DNA from: Hydractinia symbiolongicarpus
Lineage: Eukaryota > Cnidaria > Hydrozoa > Anthoathecata > Hydractiniidae
Assembly: GCF_029227915.1 (NCBI RefSeq)
Contig: NC_079884.1
Coordinates: 14,136,001-14,200,000 of the forward strand
Length of the DNA: 64,000 bases
Reading direction: 5' to 3'
A model generated the notes under the pieces. The model had not been told where the DNA came from, searched no databases, and saw nothing but the letters and a program-made list of their open reading frames with translations. A program made the position numbers and the translations under genes. Shown here in pieces: positions 1-11,395 of the stretch (position 1 is its first letter; the number at the start of each line of letters is the position of its first letter).

Positions 1-391
1 ACAGGAGGAGGTGTTGGTCCAGTAACATCCATGGCGAATGCACCTAGAAAAGAATAAAATAAATACATGGTGCTACCGAATTTAAAGAAATTTTAGGTAA
101 TATGGTATACTCGCTAAAGTAGACTGTCATTCCAAAGAGGATTTAGAGCATGGATTAGTAAGAAAGTAGCGGGAAGTTTTAATCCTTTTAGACCTTGGGA
201 TGCCATACTAACAGCTGGCTCTTCTTCACCTCCGACTGTGACTATGTTACATTACAGCCAAAGATACGTATAGCATTGCTGAAACAATATGGTTGCAGGT
301 TGAAAGTGCTACCACTACACTATCTCCAATTAGTAAAGAAGTATTAATGCTTACCTGCAGCTAAAACAAAAACAGCGGCTAAAACCTTCAT
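1..391 (-). CDS. Two-module chitin-binding-like secreted protein, copy 1 (partial, 5' end only)
   Basis: Only the first two exons lie in the window. Exon 1 (355-391) encodes a signal peptide, MKVLAAVFVLAAG, and ends at a CTGCAG|GTAAG donor. Exon 2 (1-43, with 5 nt beyond the window edge) encodes AFA-MDVTGPTPPPVP, the predicted cleavage site plus a Pro-rich linker. Phases and exon lengths match the four complete copies downstream, so the two cysteine-rich modules should lie just outside the window. The TATA box sits about 85 bp upstream of the ATG. The signal peptide is the most divergent of the five copies. Function is inferred from the complete paralogues: binding of chitin or a similar polysaccharide outside the cell. 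Whether this copy is intact cannot be judged here. Confidence 0.8.
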
Positions 392-472
392 GTTAACTTT
401 GCACAACGAATATAAGATTTAAGTACACTATGTATCTTTCAGTTTTGAATGGTAAAAATGTTTCAGTCATCG

Positions 473-481
473 ATTTATATA
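473..481 (-). promoter_or_regulatory. TATA box of chitin-binding copy 1
   Basis: The minus strand reads TATATAAAT about 85 bp upstream of the copy 1 ATG. The sequence further upstream (to about 610) matches the other copies: a TTACATAAAA element, a CTAATTAT element and an ATTACCCGG element in the same order. Conservation among paralogues and the spacing support a core promoter. The start site itself is not visible. Confidence 0.65.
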
Positions 482-791
482 CCCACATCATTGACATATG
501 TTACATAAAAATCTTTCTAATTATGTTATTATTATGTTACTATCTTACAAAACGCTCCTGCGTATGCAATAAATTACCCGGTCAACCTAATTATCAAGAA
601 CAATATTGATGGCTGTCAAGGCAACATCTTGTTTAAATATAACAACGATGACTAAAGATAGTAAGATCTTATGCAATTAAGTACCTCAGTCAAATGACGA
701 TTCTATATTGTGTTGCCTAACCCATTTTAGGATGTAAACTAGTGGCGCCCATTTTGTTGAAAAATAAATAAAATTCGTAAAACGTGTTAGC

Positions 792-849
792 CTTTATTGT
801 AGACTACAATAAAGTTAAATGCATGGCAATAGGAGCAACTGTTGCTCCT
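792..849. repeat. Two adjacent perfect palindromes with 1-nt loops
   Basis: Positions 792-802 and 804-814 are perfect reverse complements (11 bp arms around one base). Positions 831-839 and 841-849 form a second one (9 bp arms, AGGAGCAAC and its complement, around one base). They lie 16 bp apart. No known function is assigned. Confidence 0.7.
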
Positions 850-1275
850 CAATTACTTATTTTCTAGATATGTTGGGTAGTAATAGAGAACACACCCTGA
901 TCGTCTGTACAGAGCACGCAAAAATAAATTTTAATAAATAAGTGAATGAGTGATTTTTGTTATCAGTGTGTTTTTTTGTTTGATGTAGCAGCAACATTGT
1001 GTGGTTAGAAATACATCTCGAGACATGTTAGATTAAGTTATGGTTAACGGGAACTATTTAAGATTGGTGTTTATAAAATTAAATCATTTAACTATGCAGT
1101 AAGTTTTTTCAAATACACTTTTTTATTAAAAAAAAAAATGTTTTATTAACTTAATAAGCCAAAGCCTATGTAGAGCGAATTTGTGAATGTAAAGTATAAT
1201 TAAGGGGCGGTGGTAACAAAAGTCCAAGTTTTAATAAGAAAATATGCAACATTTTTATTCCGCCTCTACAAAATT

Positions 1276-1390
1276 ACATCATTAAAGTTGCCACACCATC
1301 CTGTATAAATAACAATAAGAGAGAGGATAATAAAGTTGCGACGTATCCTCATCAATTTTTTTAATTAACTGTAAACCAGATATTATTGTT
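1276..1390 (+). repeat. Array-unit conserved non-coding block, unit 1
   Basis: This block contains TTAAAGTTGCCACA, CTGTAT(A/C)AATAACAA and GTTGCGACGTATCCTCAT in order. The same block recurs at about 5553-5670 and 11275-11395, and in reverse complement at about 18035-18150. It shows that the duplicated unit includes at least 1 kb of upstream sequence, not just the gene. Confidence 0.6.
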
Positions 1391-1699
1391 TCTAATTAGA
1401 TAATTTTATAACATATTTTAATCTTGTAACAATTGAAATGTAATGCTATAACATTTGTAACTATCTTTGTTTACTAAAAAATATCAATCTATTGTGACGA
1501 AGTATTATAAATGACAATATAGTTATTACAACATAATTATTCTTAGAGTTCTTTTGTTCTAAATGTTGCTATATGGAACAATACGTCATGACAATTAACG
1601 AATTAATCAGTGTTGCCTGACTACTTGTTAAGAAGCCTATTGATATCAGACGCACAAACATCTCTTCGCATGCTTAAAACACCTAAAATAATCTATATC

Positions 1700-1790
1700 G
1701 CAATTGTCCTTCTGCCTAAGTGGATATTTCCACATGCCTTAACGACTGGTTATTAATAATGCCACTCGTCAGTCTGTCACACGGTATTTT
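1700..1790. repeat. Degenerate copy of a dispersed repeat
   Basis: GTGGATATTTCCACATGCC followed by TTAACGAC, then CAGTCTGTCACAC, resembles the clearer copies at 21,122-21,232 and 32,460-32,670. It is weakly conserved, so it may be an old copy. Confidence 0.4.
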
Positions 1791-3514
1791 TGGCAAAAAT
1801 AGCAAATGTGACATACTTCTAACGATTCTCGAAGATTTTGCACCGGTTAATGATTGGTCCGGTTTTAGTCGTATTTTTTTTTAAATATTGTGATTTTGTG
1901 CTACGGATGCACGAAAAAGCGATGCCCTGGACATGCACAACCGGCGAGTATCTACGACGGGGAAAGCAATTTTTTTCAATAAGCTAATGATTCTTATTAT
2001 CATTAATCACCGTATTCTGTGTGTTTATCCACCATAAAAATGTCAAGCAAAAGTATGCTCAGACGAAACAGCGAATGCAATATATTTTTAACGTCTATGC
2101 TGCGCCAGGAAAGTTTTCTTGAGATAGCGGGGATTTTTTGACGGAAGAATTCTCCGTAGCTTTCCCACACGTTGATGACTCGTCTCCTTGTCCTACCTTT
2201 TCTCTTTCTTTGTTTTAAATGGTGTTTGAATCGCCACTGTTTGCTAATTATACACGAAAGAGTGATTCCCAGGGTAAGAATATAACATAAGATATTTGTG
2301 GCTTTTTCAAAGGACTAATTGTTTTGGCTAATCCAGCATTTCGTTAATTTAAAATTCTGACTCAACCGCAGAGGAGATAATTCCCTGACGAGCGAACCAA
2401 TTATACATGGGTTGTAAACAACAAAGTTTTGTTTTATTAATATCCGTATTTTGTCTGTTATATAGGGCATTGCTATGATTAACTATATATTTTATGATAT
2501 TTTGTATTTCAGTTAAGCATTTAAACACATGGCAGACATTGTACAGCCCATTTTCATATAAGTTAAAGGAAGGAAATTACAAAAAATATCCACCTTGCAT
2601 TTACCTTTTTAAAATATGCAGGTTATAGTTTTCAATTCTCCGCTTTTCTAATAATCGAACCGGTGACCGAACCGGATTGTTTTTATAAAACAAACGTGGG
2701 ATTTCTGTATTAAACTTAAAACTTATGGAGAAAAAAAAATATTTTAAAATCTTTTGGTAAAACAATAAATTAAATAATTAAAAAATCCAAGACATTAAAA
2801 AAACGGAAAAAAATAATGACATCAACATTTATTTTTAATGTCAAATACATTCTTTTATTTGTTAATTTACTGTGTCGAGTTTCATAGACATGCTACCATC
2901 CAGTCTAAGAATTCTATAGAGCTGATGAAATTGCCAATCAACCAATAAAGCGGGACCCAAAATTTCCCACCCTTTCCATGAGCTTGGGTTAAAGCAATGG
3001 GTAGGTGGATTTGATTTTAGGTAATAACTATGTACTTGCCACAGTGTTTTCTAACGATTTTATTATTCTAATGGTTGATCAAGGTTAAACATCTAGGTCT
3101 TTCAGTATTAACCTATACGTACTAGGTACGACTTTTAAGGATGTTTAAGATATCTGGTATATCCAAAATAATACCTGCATTTTAGTTCAATTTGAAGGAA
3201 TTCTATTTTCTCAGGAATGAATTGTTGAAAATACTTCAATAACTCCTCGCATAGAATAAAAAAACAATGAGTATCTAGCAAATACTGGTATTAGCAAAGT
3301 TTTAGCCACAGGGAAGTACTGACTACGTTTCAATCACACCAACTGCGAATAATATGTGCACGAAGTAAACACTAAGGTTGCACATTATAGAAATAATGAA
3401 CAGTATAATAAAATCAACAGATTGTTTTTCAAATAAAATTTGGTACAAATAACTTAAAAAAGTGTTGACAAATTACATTTTTCTCTTTTTACGTTTTTTT
3501 TAATTTAATTCCAT

Positions 3515-4428
3515 TTACAAGGGTTTGGTATAATATTTTCCATCGTAGAGACAAGCATTTTTCTCTTCGTTAAATTCCAGTCCAGCTGGGCAGTTGACGC
3601 ATCCAACAGTAACACCATTCCAGCAAGCAACGTAATGTTTTGATTGGGAAGGATCTCTAATGTTTCCTTTGAAGTTTGGTCCTCTGCTTGGGCACTCATC
3701 AGGGCAGGTGTATGTTGGCACAGGTGCCCATGATTGTGTAGTATGACAAGCATCTAAACAAAGATAATAAGGTTAGTCGAAAAGTGATTCTTTGTGGCAA
3801 GAATAGAAAAGGTTCAAAAAAAGAAAGTAATAGTTACCATCCATGGTGTACAAGCATTGATTACATTCTTTCTTGAATTTCATGTTCATTGGCCAACATG
3901 CTTGACAATAAGCTTTTCCACCGACGCATTGTACAAAGTAGTTTTCTTTTTTACCATTATTGGGATGGTCGTAGTTGTAATTTCCATCTGAATGGCCAGC
4001 ACACATGCTGTTGGGACCTAGTAGATAAAAATTTTTACTAGTAGATAAAAATTCTAATTTTGAATAACAGCGAGAATAAATCTGAGTATAATTCTTATTT
4101 GTTTCTTTTCCCTTCAATCAAGTTGCAAAGAAATAATGACTACTTCTTTGTCTAAACAGTGCAACCTCGTTTCTCAATGAAATCAGTTTTGTGTATGGAG
4201 ATTCCATGCAATTGACGGAGCGTCAAGTAGAGAAGCTACCGTAGAAAAAATATCAAAGAGCTTTACATGGAACAGGCGGAGGTGTTGGTCCAGTAACATC
4301 CATGGCAAATGCTCCTAAAAATGAGGAAAATAAGTATATGATGCTGTCGGTTTTTTATGAAGTCATTTTTGTTGAAAATATTCAAGCTTACCTGCAGCCA
4401 AGGCAAAAAACACGATGAAAAACTTCAT
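3515..4428 (-). CDS. Two-module chitin-binding-like secreted protein, copy 2
   Basis: The four exons are 4392-4428, 4267-4314, 3838-4017 and 3515-3753 (37, 48, 180, 239 nt), all with GT/AG borders. The product is 167 residues. The signal peptide (MKFFIVFFALAAGAFA) and linker MDVTGPTPPPVP are followed by two cysteine-rich modules. Module 1 spans residues 29-83 (YFVQC, CWPMNMKFKKEC). Module 2 spans residues 91-156 (CPDECPSRG, HYVAC, CPAGLEF, CLY). The aromatic-x-x-C and C-P-x-G-L-x-F patterns are those of the CBM14/peritrophin-A chitin-binding family. Each module has seven cysteines rather than the usual six. No transmembrane segment follows, so the protein should be secreted and matrix-bound. 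The specific ligand is inferred. C-terminus: LYDGKYYTKPL. Confidence 0.88.
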
Positions 4429-4512
4429 GTTTTCTCTGTATGAAAATTTAAGATCCAAATAAACTTATATGTTACTCTTTCTTCCCTTGAATAATACAAA
4501 AATTGAGATGCC

Positions 4513-4522
4513 TATTTAAATA
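4513..4522 (-). promoter_or_regulatory. TATA box of chitin-binding copy 2
   Basis: TATTTAAATA lies about 85 bp upstream of the copy 2 ATG. Upstream to about 4640 is the shared block: TTACATAAAATTC, CTAATTATC, TTTCTTTATCC, ATTACCCGG and CAACCTCATTA, nearly identical to copies 3-5. Confidence 0.65.
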
Positions 4523-5023
4523 CCTGTTCTGAACAATGCGTTACATAAAATTCTTTCTAATTATCTTATATAATATTCGATACACTTTCTTTATCCGTAG
4601 TGAATTACCCGGACAACCTCATTAATAATAACAATATTGATGGGTGTGAAGGAAACGACTTGTGAATGAAACAACGATGGCTAAAAATAGCATCTTACTA
4701 ATCTAAGTGTTCCGATCGAATCAAGATTGCACCAACGCAATGAAAACACATGAACATGTCCATGTTGAAGAATGTTTTTGTACTTGTCGCTGTTCAATAT
4801 TAAGTAAAGATTGTACATATTTTATTTATTTTAATTCCTTACTTGTACAAACAATAAAAAACACAACAAAAATATTATTTTCTATTGGGTTTTTTTTGTT
4901 TCCCAATGATCTAGATGAGTGGGCTTATATATGCTTTTCCTACTCAATATAGCGGCACCAATGCTTTATTTAATTTATAAAAGTACACACGATGATTAGT
5001 TTTCCTTCTAAACGGCTGTTTAA

Positions 5024-5180
5024 ATGACAGGCTGGACGGGACGATTGCCGGGAGTGGATTTTTGCCGGGATCCTGCTCTTATTCATAATTATGCTAAAAA
5101 TTACTTTGTGTTCATATGGAAATTTTTTGTTTCGGGACAATTTTGTCCGGTCCCAACACTTATCCCGTCCCGCCTGTCAT
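5024..5180. mobile_element. Short TIR element (MITE-like), 157 bp
   Basis: The ends are inverted repeats: ATGACAGGCTGGACGGGA on the left, and on the right the reverse complement of ATGACAGGCGGGACGGGA. Internal sequence is also partly self-complementary (TTGCCGGGA against TTTTGTCCGG). GC content is higher than the surroundings. No target-site duplication is clear. It lies about 500 bp upstream of the copy 2 promoter and appears absent from the other units. Confidence 0.6.
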
Positions 5181-5399
5181 ATAAACTGCTCCTAAAAACT
5201 GTTTACGCTGGCAGAAACTTCGAAGGAATTAAAAAAGATCGTAGTAAAGAAAAGATTTAAATAATAGAAGCATTTGTAAGACTGTAAAAAAGCAATTTTT
5301 TCAAGTTTAAAAAAAATTATTTATTTTGGACATGGTTACTACCTATATGGTAACACAAAAGATACCAAAGTCCCTAAATATGCTCGCAATGTGTTTTTC

Positions 5400-5436
5400 A
5401 TTTCTGATTTCTGATTTCTGATTTCTGATTTCTGAT
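5400..5436 (+). repeat. Tandem heptamer TTTCTGA, about 5 copies
   Basis: TTTCTGA is repeated five times in a row, directly visible. It is a simple microsatellite in the spacer. Confidence 0.85.
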
Positions 5437-5552
5437 AGATATGTAGTTTGTTAGAAAGAGCGTTAATTAAAAATGGGACGCGACAAAAAGTGTAAAAACG
5501 TTAATTATCGAAAACACGGCGTTACCATTTTGGTCTGCACAAACAATAGATT

Positions 5553-5670
5553 TCTTACATCATTAGAATTGTCACAATTTACTGTATCAATAACAAAAAA
5601 AAGATGTATTAAAGTTGTGACGTATCCTCACTAATTATTCAATTAAATGCACGTTGATTGGTTAATATTA
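5553..5670 (+). repeat. Array-unit conserved non-coding block, unit 2
   Basis: Same block as 1276-1390: ACTGTATCAATAACAA, GATGTATTAAAGTTGTGACG and TATCCTCACTAATTATT. It lies about 1.1 kb upstream of the copy 2 ATG. Confidence 0.6.
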
Positions 5671-8600
5671 TGACAAAGTATTACAAATCACAATAATATA
5701 TTATAATATATATCTTTTGTCAGACAAATCACTCTTTTTCTGTTACAATAAATATTTATTGTGAGGGTCGGCGATATTTCTGACAATATTTCGCGGTGAT
5801 GAATATCATCGATACTCAGGCCAATTACCTGTTAGGACATTTATTGCGGTCACATCCACCTACATCTTTTTACAAGATAATTGACAGTAGGAAACCTTAT
5901 TCATCTGGGCAATTAACGCAGAGATAGAGCGTACCATTAACACAGGCTTATCACAGAACACTTTCAAAGACTTTTCACGCTTGTGTGCAAAATTTATTTT
6001 TTCTTTTCTCTCCTTCAATAATTCACATTAACCAAATCAATAAAAAAAATTGTCGGTAATAAATATATTCGTCACCGAAACAAAAATGCATCACTTTTTA
6101 CCGAGCTATATATAAAATGTTTTTCTGGTTTTCTCTAGCTTGCTTTATTGATACTAACATAATACAATTACAATTGTATTATAATCAAAGTATAATACAT
6201 TGTATAGTTAATTAATCTGGTACTGGAACTGGTGTATCCTTCGCATTTATTTGCAGATAAATTTTGCTCGACGGTGCACAATTTCTGACCCGATCATGAT
6301 GGCTTGCCAATCCTTCTCGTCGTTGTCGCCATCTTCATTATCAGCAGTATAGAGATTTTCACTATATTTATAAGTGTAAAAATGAAGCACGAATTTTTCC
6401 TTTGTATCAACAACCAAATTTTTTTTTAGGAAAAAATTTTAACAACAGAGGGACTTCTAATTTGCCAAAAGAAATTGTAAGTAAGTAAGTAAACAACGTT
6501 TTAATGTCTTTGAGAATTCATCCTTTTCCATTAATTATCGCGTTTGACCTAATTTTTTTTTGTAAACATGATATTGACGTGAATCAGTAACAACGTTGAA
6601 AAAAACATGATTTAGATCGAGTTTGTTACAAACTTTTAAATACGAAAATGTCTGTTTTGTTTGTTTGATATTGAATTCTCTTCAAATTTAAATGTTTTCG
6701 GCGATCCCTGGTGTGTGATGATGTAAGACAATCATGGGTTTAAAAGAGAATTACGATCTTCTTTAGAAAGATAAATCTTAATATTGGAAGGTCGTCAAGT
6801 AGCCAGAAAGCTTCATGTCTGTGTCAATTTGATTTAAACATCAGATATGAAAGTAGGATCCAGTATGTTGAACAGGAAGTCAAGAAAGAAGTCTACAAGA
6901 AAATACAGTAACGTTCCATCAAAAGTAAAGGAAGGGATTCAGAGGTATGGTTTAATCTGTGGGACAAAATCCGCCATCAGCCCTTGTTCAAAAGTGCATA
7001 CAAAATATTTACTCAAAAGAACAACCGTTAACGGATAGAAAGAGAGTTGCAAGAGGAAAAAAAATAACCAGCTCATTGCGCTATTTCAAAGAAAAGGAAT
7101 ACCAAATTTAGTGGATGATGAAATATTGAAGAAAATCTAAGGATATTGGGTGAAAAGAAAGGTAAAGACTGGATGTTGTCCATGTATTAAGTTTTAGAAA
7201 GAGGAATAGTTTAGTTTTCAACGTCCAATCGCAAAGGCTGCATCTCCTCTGATTATGATATCTAAATGGAACTTTCACAGTTACTGTATCAGGTCCATTT
7301 TTGCGTATTTAACTTATCTAGTGGTAAAACCAAACGTAGTTCATCTAAGTTCGATTTCCTAAATGCCTTGATGTTACTTTTGTACCAAATCATCGGTCCA
7401 ATCAGGAGACATGCGTTAGCTTATCCAAGAAGTTAATTTTTCCATATCTGAAACATAAAAAGATAAGCTTACATATTTAATGGAGCACTATTCATTAATT
7501 GTAATGGATACTTTCTAAGGTTAAATTAACGGTGATATAAAGAAGTTGCGTTTGAAAAATGGTTTAATCAATTTTGCAGCGGTTACTGTAATAGCAAAAA
7601 CATAAAACATTGAATTCGTAAAGCGTAAAAAGGTCATGGTTCATACATACAATACATACAAATATGTAATGGGAAACAATATAAACCTTAAAAATATGTC
7701 CGTTGAAATAGTTGACACAATTCATATTTTTGTAAAACCTTTCTCTGGAGATTGTTGTATTTGACATTCGCTAGATCTAATGCAAAGTCACATGACAATA
7801 AGTTTTAGAGTTCGATTATGTCCTTTACAGGTAAGGTAGGCAGATGTACATCTTCTAACGTGATCATAATTTTAAGTCCCTTATATTGATTGATTATTGG
7901 CATATACATTTTTATTTACAATCACTCACTTGAATATAAAGACAAAAGCAATTTTTGGCGTTAATTAAAGTTTGTAAAAGAATTAGTCCTCATTACTACG
8001 CAACCGGTAGGTTACAAAAGGGCTACACTTCCAGATGTGTAGGTTCGGTAAATTTAGTTTAACTGTGCTGATCGCAGGTGCTAATACGCCTGAACTGAAG
8101 AATAATTCCGGTCCGCAGGAATCCGGAAAATTAGGAAGAAACGTCAAGCTTGTGTCGGCAATAATTGGTACATTTTAGAAGTTTGGAACTAGTAAATCAA
8201 CGAAGAACTGAAATACTAAGAAGCGAATTCTAACAAATTTTGGAGTGTGGTGGTCTAATATAGTAATGAACTACGTAATTACTTTCGGAGACGAACGGCT
8301 CTTAAGGTTGCCACTGGCTCACTGTATTTTGTAAAGGATTTTAAATAATTAATTCCAGTGATTTTGCCACTAAAGCTCTAATTCTTAATAAAGTTGTAAT
8401 CACGGAGTTTCCCGCGTTTTCCCGTACTACATTGCGAAAAGAAATTGCCGTAACGTTTTTGTCACGAGCTTTTATAAAATGGGTTTTCTTATTATGGACA
8501 CTAATAACTGACAAGTTTTTCTATCCAAAATTTATGTGTTGGGGGTAAAATGTATGCCTTCTTCCTTTTCCTTAAAGAGTATATTTGTCACGTTAACATA

Positions 8601-9155
8601 GGCTTGAAACTGCGCAGCTACGTTCTTAGAGTTTGTCACTGCTATCTAAGCTTTTTAAAAATTTTTTCTCAAAGCCAAATTAATTCTTTTTGTGAACAAT
8701 GAAAAATATTGACTGGCAACTAGTAATATTGCTTTTTAGCAATGATGAAGTATCCTGTCCTTCTTATCTATTTAATTGAAACAAAAAACTCCTTACTCAC
8801 ATATCAGTGTTATCAGGGTTATTTTAAAACCATTATGTGACAATAATAGCATAAACGTAGGGTACAGTGCCAATATGTCAAGCAAAGTCTCATGCCCATC
8901 GCAAAACCTAGAAATTCCTCAAAAACAGACTAAACCCCTGTAACTGTAACAAACTAAGGCTTATTCAATAGTCAAAACACTTTCAAATACAGAATCAGCG
9001 ATGTTTTTTGACAATGCAAAAACGACAATGACAACTCTGCGGTTGCAATTGCCAGGAGAAAATAAGATAGCAATAACTGAATGTTAGTTTACATTTAAGG
9101 TTGCAAACGGAAGAATGAGCAGAAAGATTAAACCATTGTTTATGTCATTGCATGA

Positions 9156-9161
9156 TTTATT
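9156..9161 (-). terminator. Polyadenylation signal of copy 3
   Basis: AATAAA on the minus strand, 86-91 bp beyond the copy 3 stop codon. The same site is found after copies 4 and 5 within similar flanking sequence. Confidence 0.55.
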
Positions 9162-9246
9162 TCATTAGTTAAATTCAACACAAATATTAGACCTTAAATA
9201 ATATGTTAAATACTTTTACTGTTTTTAAGTTAATTATATGTTACAT

Positions 9247-10201
9247 TTACAAAGGTTTGGTATAATATTGTCCTTCGTAGAGACAAGCATTCTTTTCTTC
9301 GTTAAATTCAAGTCCAGCTGGACAGTTGACACATCCAACAGTAACACCATTCCAACAAGCAACGTAATGTTTTGATTGGGACGGATCTCTAATGTTTCCT
9401 TTGAAGTTTGGTCCTCTGCTTGGGCACTCATCAGGGCAGGTGTATGTTGGAACTGGTGCCCATGATTGTGTAGTGTGACAAGCATCTGAACAAAGATAAT
9501 GAGGTTAGTCAAAAAGTAATTCTTTGTGATTGGAATAAAGTGAGTTGAAACAAATGTGGAATCCAATACTTACCATCCATACTATACAAACATTGATTGC
9601 ATTCTTTTTTGAATTTCATGTTCATTGGCCAACATGCTTGACAATAAGCTTTTCCACCGACGCATTGTACAAAGTAGTTTTCTTTTTTACCATTATTGGG
9701 ATGGTCGTAGTTGTAATTTTCATCGGAATGGCCAGCACACATGCTGTTGGGACCTGTTAGATAAAACAATAATTAATACGTCTATAGTCAAAAGACGAAA
9801 AGGTGAAAAGAATTCTGAGAAGTAAACTTCATTTTGGATGATAGAAGGAATAACTGTCAGTATTATTATTACGCTTTTTCGTTTAATTAGTTTCCAAGGG
9901 ATCATTGACTGTATGTCTCAACTGCAATTTATCATTCGTTACGTTGTGTGGAGAAGAAAATAAATTTATAATTTAAATGCAAAGTAAAGGAGCTATCTTA
10001 GAAAGAAATGCTTGAATTTACTTACATGGAACAGGTGGAGGTGTTGGTCCAGTAACATCCATGGCAAATGTTCCTAAGAATAAATAAAATAAGTATATGG
10101 GGTTGTCGTTTTTTAAAGGGGTATGAAGCGGTGGTTTACAATGTTAAATAGTAATTATGCTTACCTGCAGCGAAAGCAAAACACACGATTAAAAACTTCA
10201 T
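9247..10201 (-). CDS. Two-module chitin-binding-like secreted protein, copy 3
   Basis: The exons are 10165-10201, 10026-10073, 9574-9753 and 9247-9485, with the same four lengths and phases as copy 2, giving 167 residues. The signal peptide MKFLIVCFAFAAGTFA contains a cysteine, which the other copies lack. The modules match the paralogues with few changes (GHSDENYNYDHPN in module 1; CLYEGQYYTKPL at the end). The intron between exons 3 and 4 is also nearly identical to that of copy 4, which suggests recent duplication or gene conversion. Role inferred as for copy 2: a secreted CBM14-type protein that binds chitin or a related glycan. Intact, with consensus splice sites throughout. Confidence 0.88.
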
Positions 10202-10284
10202 TTTTTCTGTATAAAATATGATATCTAGTTAAACATATATTTCTTTTAATTCTTTTCTTGAATGACAAAAACAGCTGTGATCGA

Positions 10285-10292
10285 CTTATATA
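10285..10292 (-). promoter_or_regulatory. TATA box of chitin-binding copy 3
   Basis: TATATAAG on the minus strand about 85 bp upstream of the ATG. It is followed downstream by GTCGATCACAGCTGT, with an E-box-like CAGCTG that copy 5 shares. The upstream block to about 10,400 matches copy 2 closely. Confidence 0.65.
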
Positions 10293-11274
10293 CCTGTTCT
10301 AAACAATGAGTTACATAAAATTCTTTCTAATTATCTTATATAATATTTGATACACTTTCTTTATCCGTAGTGAATAACCTAGACAACCTCATTAATAATA
10401 ATAAAATTGATGGGTGTAAAGGAAACGACTTGTGAATGAAACAACGATGGCTAAAAATAGTATCTTACTAATCTAAGTCTTCCGATGGAAACAAGATTGC
10501 ACCAACGCAACGAAAATGCATCAACATGTTCTATGACATTGCAATATTTTTTATTACTTGTTTTTGTTCAAAAAGGATATTTTGTAGTAGGGATTTTTTA
10601 ATGGATCAGGTTTTTTCACAAATCCCTCTTCTATTTAATATAGCAGCATCAATGCCTATTTTCCTCTTTTTTATATATATGTGAAGATGTGTTTTATCTC
10701 TAACCCGTTCTCTTATGCTTCAAAACTTTCAACGTTAGTTTGGCGTTGCTTAACAGTGACGCCAAATTTAGAGGAACTAGAAATTTCTGACGTGAAAGAA
10801 GAATGACTGGGTGATGAAATTCGATGCCCGTATAATATCTCACTATGCTTTGTGTGTCACACTAAGCTTGTTAATAAACATGTTTGAAAGATATATATGA
10901 AGATGTATTTGCCTTCCGAAAACTGCTTCTGACGCATTAAAATTTGTAACGATACGTAAAGACAATTAACTTAAGAGTAACTTTAAATTAAAAGAAATAG
11001 AAGTGCGTGGTAAATGAAGGGGAATGTAAATAATAAAAAGACTCCTTGTTTTAAAAAGAGTTCCGTGTCAGACAAAGTAGCCACCTGGTTGGTGACACAA
11101 AGTGTCCTAAAGTCTCTCAGTATACTTTCTGTTGCGCACTGAGGTTAGTTTGATTTCTAATAGATGTTTTTCTGAAAGATCGTTCATTAGAAAATGCCGG
11201 TAAGAAGAATGCAAGCGTTAATTACCGTAGAAAAGGGCTGTACTGCTTTGATCTGCACAGACAATAGACTTCTT

Positions 11275-11395
11275 GTATCATCAAAGTTGCCACAAATTCC
11301 TGTATCAATAACAAAGATAGGATGTATTAAAGTTGCAACGTATCCTGATTAATTATTTTAATTAACCGCAGGTTGCTGAGATTGTGACGAGGTAT
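11275..11395 (+). repeat. Array-unit conserved non-coding block, unit 3
   Basis: Contains CTGTATCAATAACAAAG, GATGTATTAAAGTTGCAACG and TATCCTGATTAATTATT. Clearly the same block as at 1276 and 5553. Confidence 0.6.

Larger units (their letters stand above)
482..3514. other. Spacer between copy 1 and copy 2, no gene seen
   Basis: No convincing exon is visible in this 3 kb. It holds the upstream promoter block of copy 1, two adjacent perfect palindromes (792-849), a degenerate dispersed repeat near 1700-1790, a block repeated in the other array units (about 1276-1390), and the 3' flank of copy 2. It is AT-rich non-coding sequence that belongs to the duplicated array unit. Confidence 0.6.
4523..9246. 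other. Spacer between copy 2 and copy 3, no gene seen
   Basis: This 4.7 kb holds the copy 2 upstream block, a short inverted-repeat element (5024-5180), a (TTTCTGA)n run near 5400-5436, the unit marker block at about 5553-5670, a perfect 11 bp-arm palindrome (6159-6182), and the distal part of the unit. That distal part (about 7980-8290) can be aligned by eye to about 12750-13000 in the next unit. The open frames here are short and lack exon-like features. Confidence 0.55.

Noticed and set aside
9234-9566. Long alternative frame through exon 4 of the chitin-binding genes, present in every copy (for example also 3505-3753 and 14,655-15,005)
   Set aside because: It is the shadow of a conserved exon in another frame. 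The spliced frame with signal peptide and 14 cysteines explains the conservation.
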